Shown: positions 9,594 through 20,531, counted from the stretch's first letter. The stretch is DNA of 24,130 nt from Oehlia diaphana (GCA_003833135.1 QZLH01000312.1:13843-37972); one strand, 5' to 3'. Notes: generated by a model from the letters alone, not told the origin. Translations and numbers: made by a program.

Positions 9594-11957
9594 ATGACCA
9601 GCGGTCTATGGAAGATGAACTGCGCTACACTGACTAAACAAGTCGGTACAATAACGAATGAAGAGCAAGGCATGCTCCTGCTACAGAGAGAAAGACGGTT
9701 AGGGCTCAAAGGTTTTAACACCAGCAGTGTGCAGAACCTAGCTAAGCGTTTGCGCATTCCCTACACGGGCCGGTCAACTAATGGACTGATAGATGAACTG
9801 CTGAGAAGGAACGACAGTGAGCTCCTAATAAAGATGGTAAAAAAAGACAGCGCACCCATGGAGCTGGATCCGGACCAACTGAAAGTACTAGGAATGTGCT
9901 ATGAAAGGATGGTGGTGGTCGAAGCAGGATCAGGGACTGGAAAAACAACCACCCTATGTAGCATGGTAGGGAAGATCCAGTCTTTAGATCCACACGCACG
10001 CTTATTATTTCTGGTCGAGGATAAGTGCTCAGAGTCTAGCGTTCGTCGGACGTGCAGGCTGCTTAAGATTCCCTTCCTTCCGAGCACTGTATTTTTTAAT
10101 CACGAGGACGGGGGGTGTTTTCTTTATACATTCCATGCCATAGCACAGGTATTACATGAGAACCCCTGTGGTCTTTCGTGGGACTGGATTTTTGTTGATG
10201 GAGCACATAATTTACCCGTCTATTGCACAAATCTGCTGACATCCTGGTTTTCTGGCACTAAGCACCTAATTGTCACTGGGGATAGGCGTCAGCAGCTTGC
10301 AAGGGACACAACCTGGTTTGCGAACCTTTGTGAACAGTACTTCGACAAGAGAATTTCTTTACAGTATAATTACTGATCCGTTCCCTCTGTTGTCTACTTT
10401 CTGAACGCCTTCAGTAGGCGACACTTTCCTGACGAACTCCACTATGACATGATTCCTTGGACAAAATGCAGGGACGACGTCTCTCACGGTGGTGGAGTAG
10501 AATGCCTGTTTACTGACGAAGTGGGACTGTCACATGCGATTGTCCGTATGGACACTAACACCGTTTTTATTATCCTTCCCACCCGTGACGAAGCAAATGT
10601 TACGTCAAGGAAGCGTATTATACAGACATTGTACGATAAAATTCCTATGACGTACGCCCTTTTGCTGGAAGACAATGAAAAAAACGGAGAGATATCCAAC
10701 GTGCTCAACATTGGAACGCCATATAAGTTTAAGTGTGCAGAGTGATCAAATGTTGTTATCGTGAACTCTCATTCCCCTGGAATACCCTCGCACCACGCTC
10801 ATTCCAAAGAAATGTCTACACCTTCCCTGGATTCTATTAAGGGGATGTTTGTTGCAATTTCTCGGGCAAAAAACAGAATCATCCTACAGTTTCCGGACAC
10901 TCAAGATTTGGGACTTTTTTCTGGGATGCCCTTTGATAATGTTAGGACTTTCACTGAGTCCCTTCTTTGTACAGAAAAAAGACTAGATACTTCTGTTTGC
11001 GTACGATTGTTTCCCCATTCTACGCTTCCACTGTTTCGAATTACGGAGTTAACTGACTCGCAGCCTTTTCCCTTTCAGAACTGGGGCATTTCTGCACACA
11101 GGAGCAGCCGGTCTATTGGACGACTAACTGAAGTACGACATTCTACTTCCGATGTTTTATCCCACAGTTTGTCGCCTTCTTATCCTCTCGAGTCTTCTTC
11201 AGTATCCACTACTACGACTATTGATGGCAACAGTTATTACCATGAGGACACCTATTTTATAGCAACTACATGTCAGCTAGACAGCGCCTGTTGTGCACAG
11301 TTTGCCCCCTCGTCTGTTCGTCATCTATGCGACATAGCAAGAATCTCATTTGCTCTAACACTCTCTAACCGTGTTAAACTCCATATTACAAAAGCCCTGC
11401 AAAGATCATACGATTCTGACACATTCTTTGTTGCAGTTGACATGGAAGATGATGGTCTTAGTCTTTTGACCGAAGTTGCGGTAGCTATTTTCCAGAAAAA
11501 TGGTCACATCGTTGGTAGGTTTCACTGGATCGTTGATGGTGTCCGTGCAATAACTGAACCACCTAATCGTCTCAAAGAAAGAAATAGGATAGGTCGTTTC
11601 GACTACGTTACTCTGACGAATCTGGAGATAGTAGACTACCAGGCCGCACGAAACGATTCTCTGCTTGTTGTGGGCGAGTTCCATGCCTGGCTTAATTCTC
11701 TCAATGCACATCCGTGTGTCTTTCTTCATTGGTGCGGAAACGATGTACAAAGATTGGAAATCTCGGACCGTCATTGCATTGACGTACATAAAGACTATAA
11801 GGCATGGCTAGACACTAACAACCAACTTTGAAACACTAATAATACTCTCGGGAATGCAGTGAGACATATTTTTGGACCACGTATTTCATTTGTTCCACAT
11901 CGGGCCCTAGAAGATGCCACAATGACGGCTGCGATTTTTAACGCAATTGTTTCTTAA
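9594..11957 (+). pseudogene. SAP / SF1 helicase / DEDDh exonuclease fusion with three in-frame TGA
   Basis: One reading frame runs from ATG 9594 to TAA 11955-11957, about 787 codons. It is broken only by TGA at 10374, 10743 and 11829. A SAP-like motif lies at residues 39-73 (KRLRIPYTGRSTNGLIDELL). The SF1 helicase signatures are a Q-motif Gln95, Walker A GSGTGKTT (112-119), VDGAH at 201-205 in the Walker B position, and VTGDRRQQ (227-234). An NY pair follows at 259-260, directly before the first TGA. FVAISRAK (codons at 10848-10871) matches helicase motif VI. A DEDDh exonuclease follows: D-M-E at 11439-11447, HWCGND with Asp at 11742, and after the third TGA, His at 11898 and Asp at 11913 spaced H-x4-D. 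The family would unwind and trim DNA in replication or repair. The missing Walker B Glu (Gly203) and the TGA in motif IV suggest loss of function. The constant frame is unusual for a pseudogene. Confidence 0.85.
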
Positions 11958-12054
11958 CTATTTTTCTCTTCCTTCATTGTAATGTTTAAACAGTTGTTCA
12001 CTGGACTCGTTGAAAGCAGTGTGCTCAATACGGCTTAATATTCTGTGTTGTCTC

Positions 12055-12519
12055 CTAATGACAGACAAAACGAATGCAAACTTTTAACTTTTTGATTTAC
12101 ATAGATGGCATGCCGTCCTTTTTGCACTTTATTCCCATGGTAGTGAACGTTGCTATCCTTTTTTTCTCAATTATCTGTCCTTCTTCTATCTCAACTACAG
12201 TGTACCAACTCAATGGACTGGCATATTCCTGCAGTTCTCTTTAAAATAATTTCTCCTCAGTAACACGCAGTAATTTCTCCGAGACTGTTTTTTATTACTT
12301 CGTTACTTCGTTTTTTGGCCTACTTATATTTCTATACTCACCGTGTTTACTACAACACTTTTATAAACACTGTGACACCGTTTAGAACCAGGAAATTTTT
12401 CCGCCAAAGGCATTGCTAGTATAATATTTATGAATAGATGGATCCATTCACATAGAAACTCCCCTATGCCCTTCTGGCATTTCTATCCCGTACCCACTTT
12501 CTTCTTCATAAAGCTCCTG
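12055..12519 (-). pseudogene. Cryptic, heavily broken gene X, unknown function
   Basis: Reading the minus strand from about 12519 gives strongly protein-like text that no long ORF reveals. It starts QELYEEESGYGIEMPEG, then appears to pass into the next frame near a GGGG run (LAMPLAEKFPGSKRCHSVYK). It returns to the first frame for KTVSEKLLRVTEEKLF and WYTVVEIEEGQIIEKKRIAT. Several TAA stops and one TGA interrupt it, so it is more decayed than its neighbours. It runs tail-to-tail with the helicase-exonuclease (98-bp gap) and head-to-head with the primase-like gene. I do not recognise the family. The case rests on charged, non-repetitive composition over about 150 codons, which is unlike the chance translations elsewhere in the window. 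Confidence 0.45.
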
Positions 12520-12603
12520 GCATGTGTTAGGTTTACTCCGACGATATATGTTACTATTTAAAGAAATATTTTTTGTTAAAAACAATTACGAAATTCTGGT
12601 ATT
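12520..12603. promoter_or_regulatory. AT-rich divergent spacer, possible shared promoter
   Basis: This spacer separates the apparent starts of minus-strand gene X and the plus-strand primase-like gene. It contains TACTATTTAAAGAAATATTT and TTAAAAACAATTACG. Its placement between diverging genes is the main argument; no known promoter motif is assigned. Confidence 0.35.
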
Positions 12604-14522
12604 ATGTCTGTTCTGAATATGTGCAACTATACTGTTATCTCCGCCGATCAGTTGGACAAAAACACCATGCTAGGTACTAACCTGGTAATTAAAAACCACA
12701 TTGCTGATGATTTCAAAGTTTTTCATTCACATGGTGATTTTTGGAAGTACCAACGTTCTCTTCCCTCTCGGTTACGCCATTTCTCTGAGGTAGTCTGGGA
12801 TTATTTACCACAAACCCCTATGGTACAAGTATTTATTCCTTCACGTTCAAAGATTCCCTGTAAAACTATGCTTTCTACTCTCGGACAGATTTTAGACGGA
12901 ATGTTAGACATATTTCGTACAAGTTATGGGGATGCGAAAATGCCCCTAGCACCTTACAAGACATAGTTATTACCGATGAAACAGGTAAGGATGGACAGAG
13001 CGGAATTGAGTACTCCTATTTCATTCAAGCTCCACACTTTACCTTCAAAAATGGCAGTGAAGCTAGACACTTTCTTAGTAAATTACTTTTGCGAGTGCCT
13101 GTGCCCGTTAGACAGTATATCTCTAGGCAGAGTCTACAAAGTAGGAATATTGGTATGCCCATTCGCTTTGTGAGTATACTTTATTCTTCCTTTCTGGGAG
13201 AACTTAGGAGTAAACATTTTTCTGCGCTTAGCGACTTTTTGGGAACTATCCCAGAAGTTCCTAGGAATGAACTGTTTGTATACAAATATTCCTTTTTACC
13301 CTGGCTAGTACTCGTTTTTCCTGTTTCCAATGGAAATAAAGGGTCTTCATTAGCTAAGCCACTGTTGACTACAGATATTACTGGAAGTGTGGATAATAAT
13401 TTGCCCTCCCATTTCGATGGGATCATCAAACAGAAAAATGTGCCATGTTATCCGCCATCCCCTTCCGATGCGATTGTTTCTGTAAATACACCTCCCGTAT
13501 ACGGTAATATGGAACAGAAAGACTTCCCTGCTGCTAGTGATGCGAAACAAAACTATGTTATGATGCACGCACATGCTAGTGTTATTCATTCTGGTACCGA
13601 TAGTGATAGGAGCGACCCATCTAGTGGCATGGAATGTAAAGATACTATAGCAATAACTATCGAACGCAATCCCTGTAAAGAAACCATTTCTACGGACGTT
13701 GCCAGAAAGCAAAGCTATATTGGTTTCATTAAAGGGCAGATTTCTTCTTTGGCCCTGTCTAATCCCTTTAGCATTTCCCTCGTCCCCTCTCCAGTAATAG
13801 TGGAACATGCTATTTCACACGGAGACACTTCTAGTAGTTACGGAAATCAAACGAATACTGACCTGGGAAATATGGCTACGTTTCACAAAGGACATGATAC
13901 TACTCGTATTTTACTGTCCCTTGTACAGTTAGAGTTAGACAAGTCAGAGACAAAAATTCGACCACTGCTAACTATTAATGTTCTCAATACGTCTCCATTC
14001 TTATTCAGCAAAAAATATGAAGTGCTTCGGTGCCTTTTATTAACTTCTCTGTCCACTTACAAGGCAACATATGAAGTCGTCCAATACAGTGTCTTGTATA
14101 ACATCATGTCAAATACACCCCATGACCACCAAAAATTTAGACCTTGCCTACTGAATAAGTCGCATTTTGGTTACTCATGGACAAGGATAAGGCAAAAACG
14201 CAAATCTTGTTATAATCCTCCCTTAACTGGTGGTGAAACGAACACTACAACGAAAGGAATCTTCGCAATCTCCTTGATCATTAACCTATATAACGTACTA
14301 TGCTTCACATATTTTGATAAGAAAAATAGTCGAGTGGGGGTACGAAAAAATGCAACTAGTGTCAAACCGCAAATGTTGCACAGATGTTGGCATGTATCTA
14401 CTCACTTCGGTCAGTGTCCAGTGTTTATAAACAAGATGAAAGAGACGAGCAGCGCATTCAGTAATAAAATGTGTTGTTCCGAAGTGACACGTTCTGTTGT
14501 TCTGGCTTCCTGATCCGTGTAA
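12604..14522 (+). pseudogene. PrimPol/AEP-type primase-like gene with one frameshift
   Basis: The first frame (12604 to about 12930) gives 109 residues, including HGDFWKYQ and RHFSEVVWDYLPQTP. This resembles the segment before the catalytic Asp-x-Glu of PrimPol/UL52-like archaeo-eukaryotic primases. After a shift equivalent to losing one base near GGGG (12928-12931), AAAA or CCCC, a second frame continues through SYFIQAPHFTFKNGSEARHF and SRNIGMPIRFVSI. These resemble the family's Ser-x-His region and its Tyr/Asn-Arg...Arg motif. The frame then stays open to TGA 14511, two codons before TAA 14520-14522. The expected catalytic Asp, Glu and His are not evident at these places, so the protein may be inactive or only distantly related. 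The Ser/Thr-rich C-terminal half is unassigned, and its last 300 bp overlap an open minus-strand frame. Family assignment is tentative. Confidence 0.45.
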
Positions 14523-15120
14523 ACTTTGCCAACCATTTTGGTAATGCCGTCTCTTGAGAGAGTTACGTAACCATCTTTTGTAGGATTTCGGTTGGTTGGA
14601 ACATTGAAGGGAGACTCTTTACCTAAAATATAGGGAAGTATGTGTCTATAAAAAATGACAGGGGTTTTTGTGTGACCTTTCAGTTTGAAGCAGTATCACG
14701 TGGTGTATTGTTTCTCGTGGAAATTACTCTTTTCTTTGCTGTCGTGGAATGTGCACACATATGAATCTTCTGTTACTGCAAAATACGCCATTCGTAGTAC
14801 ATCCACTGCACTTTGTGAATTACAACGAGATAATTGAGTTTATCATGGGCCTACTCTAATAAGTATACAAAAACGGAATAAGGATGCCAGTATCATGTTT
14901 ATCAGGGGTATATTGGCCGAGCATCTAAAACATTTATTACTTTGTTATCTACGTTATCTACGTTAATATACAAGGTGGTTGCATCCCTTGTTACGATTAA
15001 AATAGCTTGATTTCTGGGACTACAGGTCTCGTAAATTTCAAATGGACTTACCCCCTTCTTCGGATTACAGTTAGTTTTGGTTGTCACAACGACTTTATCG
15101 AAATTGTGAATTTTATTCAC
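14210..15120 (-). pseudogene. Cryptic broken gene Y, unknown function
   Basis: A minus-strand ORF at 15120-14902 starts MNKIHNFDKVVVTTKTNCN. At a CCCC run (about 14904-14907) the text moves to another frame by the equivalent of one lost base. It continues to a TGA-TAA pair at 14845-14840, then from 14839 to TAA at 14212-14210 with TGA codons only (14698, 14413, 14404). The translation is protein-like: MAYFAVTEDSYVCTFHDSKE, ESPFNVPTNRNPTKDGYVTL, VYTDQEARTTERVTSEQHIL. A late CQHLCNIC cluster could bind metal, but it falls after two TGA codons. The 3' part overlaps the tail of the plus-strand primase-like frame, so one of the two is not coding there. The Asn/Asp-rich and Lys-rich text of the minus strand looks more natural than the plus-strand text from about 14300 on. 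Confidence 0.5.
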
Positions 15121-16383
15121 AGAATTTTATCACGTGACGGCACTAACAATCCACCGGTTTTTTCACGTATTCGTCCGCATCACATAAGCGTCTGTTTTTA
15201 CAAAGGCAGTTTCATACACGAAACGTAACAACGATTGAATAATTTTCCTGTTCTAAGGAACCACAGGATAAACGGTCAGAATTTCTTTATGTGATCATAC
15301 AAGTTTCCCGAAAGAGGATAGACATACATCGGACATACGGGAGAACCTGGCTCGTTACGTAGATTATTTCTACGTAATGCTTTGATTGTGTAATCAATAC
15401 GTCAGATATTTGTTCAGAATCTCACGTGCGCTATTAATTACGTAATAGCTGTGATGCTGGTTATTTTTAGTCCGCATATCACGTGATACTCTACACATGA
15501 AATAGAATGTCACATGATTTTTACATAATCTGCAGAGATGATGAAGTCGCTGATTCGAAATCGCTATGTGAGTAAAACAGTCCCGATTTGTGATAATGAT
15601 AAATAGAGTACTTTAATTTTACAATACAACTATTCGTTCCGAGACATTCAGTTTTATGGAAATGAAGTTCACACATGTTGAAACGTTTGAATTGAGTAAT
15701 ATGGGTTATGTATTACCCTACCATTATTTTCATGTAAATATTTAAGGAGAAATAGTACTTAACGGGGAATAGCCGAAATGAAAAATTCCTGGACAAGAAG
15801 CTCGTAAGCATTGTGCGTCATTTGCGGTCTTTGTTATTTTTTCAGTAATATCAGCAGCTTTTCCAAGGTTTGTTTCCTTTGTTATATATCTCACTCACAA
15901 TGGAGCTGTACTCATGGTTCTAATGCGAAAATACATGTTAATTGTCTCCCTTGCATACAAATATGACCATAGACGAGTATTGCATCCAACGAAAGTATTT
16001 TATGGGACTGACAATGTTTTTGACATTACCAAAATGTGCTATCACCATGAACAAAATACTTACTATTACAAATACGATAAGTACATCAACTACTTCGTGG
16101 CTTTGACTGTATAATACGGTAACCGTAGTAATTCAAACATTCTATTTATAGTGTTATTTCACGTCTACATTACGAAGTAATAATTCTCTGCTCCGGTGTT
16201 CAATGGATGCCACCAGCATGTTAGCAATAAACAGCGTTTTTTGTTTGCATTGACGGGATAATAAATTTTCATAAAAAAATAACGCTAACTATCCATTTGT
16301 TTATCATGTATCCCGTACGTTCCACAGAATTTCATAAATGGGATATTTTGTGCATTATAATTTTATTAATCACCTGTCAAACC
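15121..16383. other. No supported gene; palindromic half-sites
   Basis: A 66-codon frame at 15914-16114 is Tyr/Lys-rich and unconvincing. Non-coding structure includes TCACGTGATACTCT paired loosely with AGAATGTCACATGA at 15479-15518, and the hairpin ATTACGAAGTAAT at 16169-16181. That hairpin is the reverse of the one at 4027-4039. Confidence 0.45.
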
Positions 16384-16937
16384 GTCACGTGATACTCTTA
16401 ACCCAGGAAGGTTCCTACCTGAAAGGTACGAAGTAGAACTTCCATTAGCAACCCATTGCGAAGTAATCCCCTGAGCGTCTTGCCCTATGAACGTAGGTTC
16501 CTAGAACCTCCTCCCTCTATAATTTCATGGAATGGGCCGAAGGCCTCCTCGTTCCTCGAAAAATTATAGAGATTTTTTTGCGACCATGGATCTATTAATC
16601 ATAACGTATAAATGATAGTTATCGAAAACCAATTAATGGGTACATTTCTTCCTGGAGGGTTACTCCAGTTCTACATTAGGAACACATTTCCTAATACCTT
16701 TGCGTGGTTGAGCGGCAAGACGGTCAGGTAGATGGAATCTAGGGCAAGACAGTCATTCAATTACGTAGATGAATAATAGACAGATGTCCACAAAAAAATT
16801 CTCCAGTCCATGTATGGACCTTCCAAAGGAAGTGATTTTCATCGTTCCTCAAAAAATCATGGAGAGGCATTTCCTAAGACCTTTGCAGAGGAAGTTCCCT
16901 TCGGGGGCAAGACGGTCAGTTCAGGGTGTCATATGAT
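16384..16937. repeat. Left mosaic repeat block
   Basis: It is built of modules that recur elsewhere. 16415-16436 is the 22-nt double hairpin. 16484-16513 is the inverse of 18835-18864. 16568-16646 is a nearly exact inverse of 19033-19111 (79 bp, a few mismatches). 16706-16750 is the inverse of 18745-18789. 16758-16805 is a perfect 48-bp direct copy of 18886-18933. A CCCTTCGGG hairpin (16897-16905) and a GGGTGTCATATGA half-site end the block. Module order and orientation differ between the two blocks, so this is a patchwork rather than a simple terminal inverted repeat. Confidence 0.85.
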
Positions 16938-18720
16938 TATGACGTAGTATTTCGGTGTTAGTATCGCATACAAACTATCCCTAAGTAAATTACGACTATC
17001 ATACAGAGCTAAATGAGACCAGTAGTTGTGTAGGTATGCTTAATGCGGAATATACAAACTAAACTAACAATGTAAATATGCTGGTTTCAGTATATTACCG
17101 AATGCATTGAATTCTCTTTATCGTTTGTCATTATAGCTCGGGTAATAATCGAGACTATGGCCACATTTCTTTGTGACACAAGAATTCAACGAAGTTTATT
17201 AGAGACCCATGCACAATCCCGAAAATTTCTCTTCAGCTAACTCGTATAGTAATTGTAACTGCGAATGTAAAAAAAGGTAATAAGCTAAAAAAAGTTATTG
17301 CTGCCATGTTGATCATTTGTGTTACGGTTTTGGTATCGAAAGCTGGAATCCCTCTTCATCATTAAATAGCCTATAGTTGCATATATTTTCGGTAAAAATC
17401 CAATGTGTGCATTGCATGCTAGTAGTCTCGATAATGCAAACTAGACATAACATACAACATGAGTTCTGGATTTTTTAATTCGCAGCCTCGTATATACGCA
17501 GTGTACGTACTTGATGATCTACAAAGCAATGAAAATGGAGAAATACTCTAATGTTTGTTAACATTGCGTTTATGTGCTTTTTGAGGATCGGATTTCATCG
17601 CATATAAATCTACGTGTATAACTAGCTGCTACTCTCTACTAGAATTATGAAGTCAATACTTTTCATGTCACTGCTCGCCATTTAGTACAAAGCAGAATAT
17701 GACCCCTGATACAAACTTCTCTCGTTATTGTGGTATTCAAGAGGATAAGGGAAATATTTAGCAAGAGATTATACTACTTCGTAGTCTTAGTCTAAACTAT
17801 GTGACCGTTACCGTTACCATAAGACTGTATGTCTTTATAAACGGGAGTTTAGTCAACTACTAGTTTCCATTGACTAACTGCATGAGGAGCAAAAACTCAT
17901 TCAAAGAGATGAAGTAGTGAAATCATACGTTATTCCACTCTACATTCTATCGTTACTAATAACGGTGCAGGTATTATGAATGGCAATTATATACTGTATA
18001 TAGCGAAAATGTATAACAAAGTGATGAGCTCATGTATTAGTGTCATTTTCCTTGAAGATATTCCACACGCATATTTGGATAGCACGGAAGATGTTGGTAA
18101 GTATTAAAGTTACATCATTCTCCTGATTGTGACGAATTTTGTAAAAATACTATAGGAGTGTATTATAAAAGCTTAACCTTATTTGGTCACATTTTTAATC
18201 ATTATGTCCATGCGTATATTTCTCCATGTATAAAAATAATTACACATTTTCGATACGACTAGTTCTACCATCTAAATACGCATAGACTGTATTGTACTTT
18301 TTCCGGAAAGTCCCATTGTCACAGAAATAATATAAGCATCGCATACAAATCTATCAGTTAGCTATTGTACCTTTATATAGATCTATGCACTTAGAAAAAG
18401 ATCAATCAATTAAAATCTTGTGCGTGTATTTGGATAGCTGTGTTACAATTTTGGTAACGAAAATATGCCTCGCTCTTCTAACAATATATCCTTCCCAGGA
18501 AAGCTATTAATGCTTCGCTGTATGTATTTCAATGGAATTACAACGCTATAATATAAGAACTGTAATGGTGCTATCTATTCATTGTTATATCGTTAATATT
18601 ACGAATGATATTTATCTCCGCATATTTCTTGTACACACAAAAGAGGAGAGGCGTATTATGGTCAGACTATCCGGCGCATTATTATCTTGTTTCGATAATG
18701 CCATTCTATCTCGTACCTGA
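16938..18720. other. Gene-free interior between the two repeat blocks
   Basis: No ORF in either strand reads as a protein, and I found no transposase signature. An ACTACTTCGTAGT hairpin (17773-17785) and a short GTTACC repeat (about 17803) are the only structures I see. If the flanks bound a mobile element, this interior would make it non-autonomous. Confidence 0.45.
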
Positions 18721-19215
18721 TCGTGGGCTTTGCCCAGCCAAGGGCTCTTGCCCTAGATCCCATCTACCTGACCGTCTTGCCGCTCAACCAGCTCTGTATA
18801 CTGAGCGTCTTGCCGCTCAACCACGCTGTTAACAGAGGAGGTTCTAGGAACCTACGTTCATAGGCCCAAAGGGCACATACATTATCAATTACGTAGATGA
18901 ATAATAGACAGATGTCCACAAAAAAATTCTCCATGATTTCTCGAGGAACGAGGAAAAAATAGTTTTTAGACATTTACAGAGGAAGTTCTACCTAAAAGGT
19001 ACGAAGTAGAAACCTAGGTTTCTAGGAGAAGAGATGTACCCATTAATTGGTTTTCGATAACCACCATTTATACGTTATGATTAATAAATCAATGGTTGCA
19101 AAAAAATCTCTAGTCCATTAGGACCTTAGAAGAAGTGATTTTTCGAGGAATGAGGGAAATTATAGAGGGAAATGCCTGGAGGGGTTCCACTGTTCCTAAT
19201 GGAGGGGTGCACTAT
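18721..19215. repeat. Right mosaic repeat block
   Basis: 18745-18789, 18835-18864 and 19033-19111 are inverse copies of left-block modules. 18886-18933 is a direct copy of 16758-16805, and 18988-19009 is the 22-nt double hairpin. GCGTCTTGCC or CCGTCTTGCC followed by GCTCAACC appears twice within 30 bp (18773-18789 and 18803-18823), a small local duplication. The block also resembles the extreme left end of the window (31-115). Confidence 0.85.
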
Positions 19216-19851
19216 GGTCCACTTCGTACCTGTTAATTGCTTGTTTGTATAAAAATGTTACCATGTATTCCTAACTGTAACTCGTTGTATACCTTTCCAC
19301 AAATCGGAAAATATTATATTACACCTGTTTATCATATAATAAGTCAATCGGTACTAATGTAGTGCAGTAGTGATCAAAGCCAGTTAATATGTATTTTTGG
19401 CTACATGGTCCTGTTTATAGTTGAGGAACAACGTTTTCAAAGAATAATAAATGTCTAGTAATTATTTATGTATAATGATTACCAAATGTAGTGAGCGGTT
19501 AGAGTGCAGCTTACACTCATGGACAAATACACAGACAATAAAAATGGATAAAATGGGAAACCTACCTCATACTTCGAGTATTTCACAAGGTCACTACTAT
19601 ACCATGCCATGAGTCATACAAATCACATAGGAAAATGTTACGTACAATGGACTTCCCGCATTTTACCCAGTATACCTGTTGTCCACTGATGTTGTTCTCT
19701 GTAGTCGAGTGAACTATAAGCTTGTTATTCTTTTATGTACGATCTCGTAATTATTTCCCAATAACTTGTTGCGATATTCCATGTCTACTACGTTCAGTAA
19801 ACAGCAGTATTTTACTGCCTCGATTTTTTTCGTACGTTAATGATGTGTTAA
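19216..19851. other. No supported gene
   Basis: The interval is AT-rich with scattered stops on all frames. A partial 22-nt module (CCACTTCGTACCTGTT) lies at about 19219. A frame open at 19722-19851 might be the start of the next gene in a shifted frame, but its text is hydrophobic and uninformative. Confidence 0.4.
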
Positions 19852-20531
19852 TGCTCTTCACATCACGAGAAAATAATCAGAGCCGTGCAAGATCTTACAG
19901 TGCCCTGCCGTTACGATCAAAATAAAAAAGAATTTATGCTCAAATTTTATTACGTATACAATAGTGCACGAATACCCATGCTTGCATATCACATCATAGA
20001 AGCCAATGACAGAGAAACTCTCGAGTATGATGCAGGATTACTCTCCGGCGCACGTAATGAGCATCCCAGGAAAGATACGAACCATCGCTTTGTTCCACTA
20101 ACAGTTTTGACCTTCTAGAATTATCCCTATCCCATATCGTTTCTGAGTTTTGTTGTAAACTGCAACTATTAATAAGCGCTTTTTGTAACAAGCAGAATGG
20201 TGATATTAGCCTACACAAAATTAGAAGGAAAATTCAGGCGGCACTCGTATTTTCTCCTGAAGAGGTTGTACAAGTCGTGGGCAAATACCTTTACATATAC
20301 AAAGAAAAAATATGGGCGAGGGACGATTCATTTTTCCTTAGCACAGACTATGGGTGCAATAGCGGACCGACTGTGGAAATTATCTCCCGCATTAAGGATC
20401 AATGGAAGGAGATGTCTGAGAGCGAGAAACAGGAGTATATCGAGATAGTTGGCTCTCTTTTGCGTATTTATCTTGACTTTCTTATAGTGAATCATCCTGA
20501 TTACGACAAAATCTCACATACTACGAGATAG
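19852..20531 (+). pseudogene. Frameshifted gene with an HMG-box-like C-terminus
   Basis: The first frame opens after TAA at 19849-19851 and reads to TAG near 20118, including PCRYDQNKKEFMLKFYYVYN and MLAYHIIEANDRETLEYDAG. Somewhere in 20061-20118 the text changes to a second frame, again equivalent to losing one base. That frame runs without a stop from 20067 to TAG 20529-20531. Its last part contains IKDQWKEMSESEKQEY followed by a long amphipathic helix. The W-x2-(M/L)-S-x2-E-K-x2-Y pattern is typical of helices II-III of an HMG box, a DNA-bending domain. The basic N-terminal strand of a complete HMG box is not clear, so this could also be a chance match in a helical protein. No confident ATG start was found. 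Confidence 0.5.

Noticed and set aside
9566..10087. Minus-strand ORFs across the helicase start
   Set aside because: They are shadows of the helicase frame, which has clear ATPase motifs on the plus strand.
16384..19215. Simple DNA transposon with terminal inverted repeats
   Set aside because: Module order and orientation are not mirrored between the blocks, the interior has no transposase, and no target-site duplication was evident.
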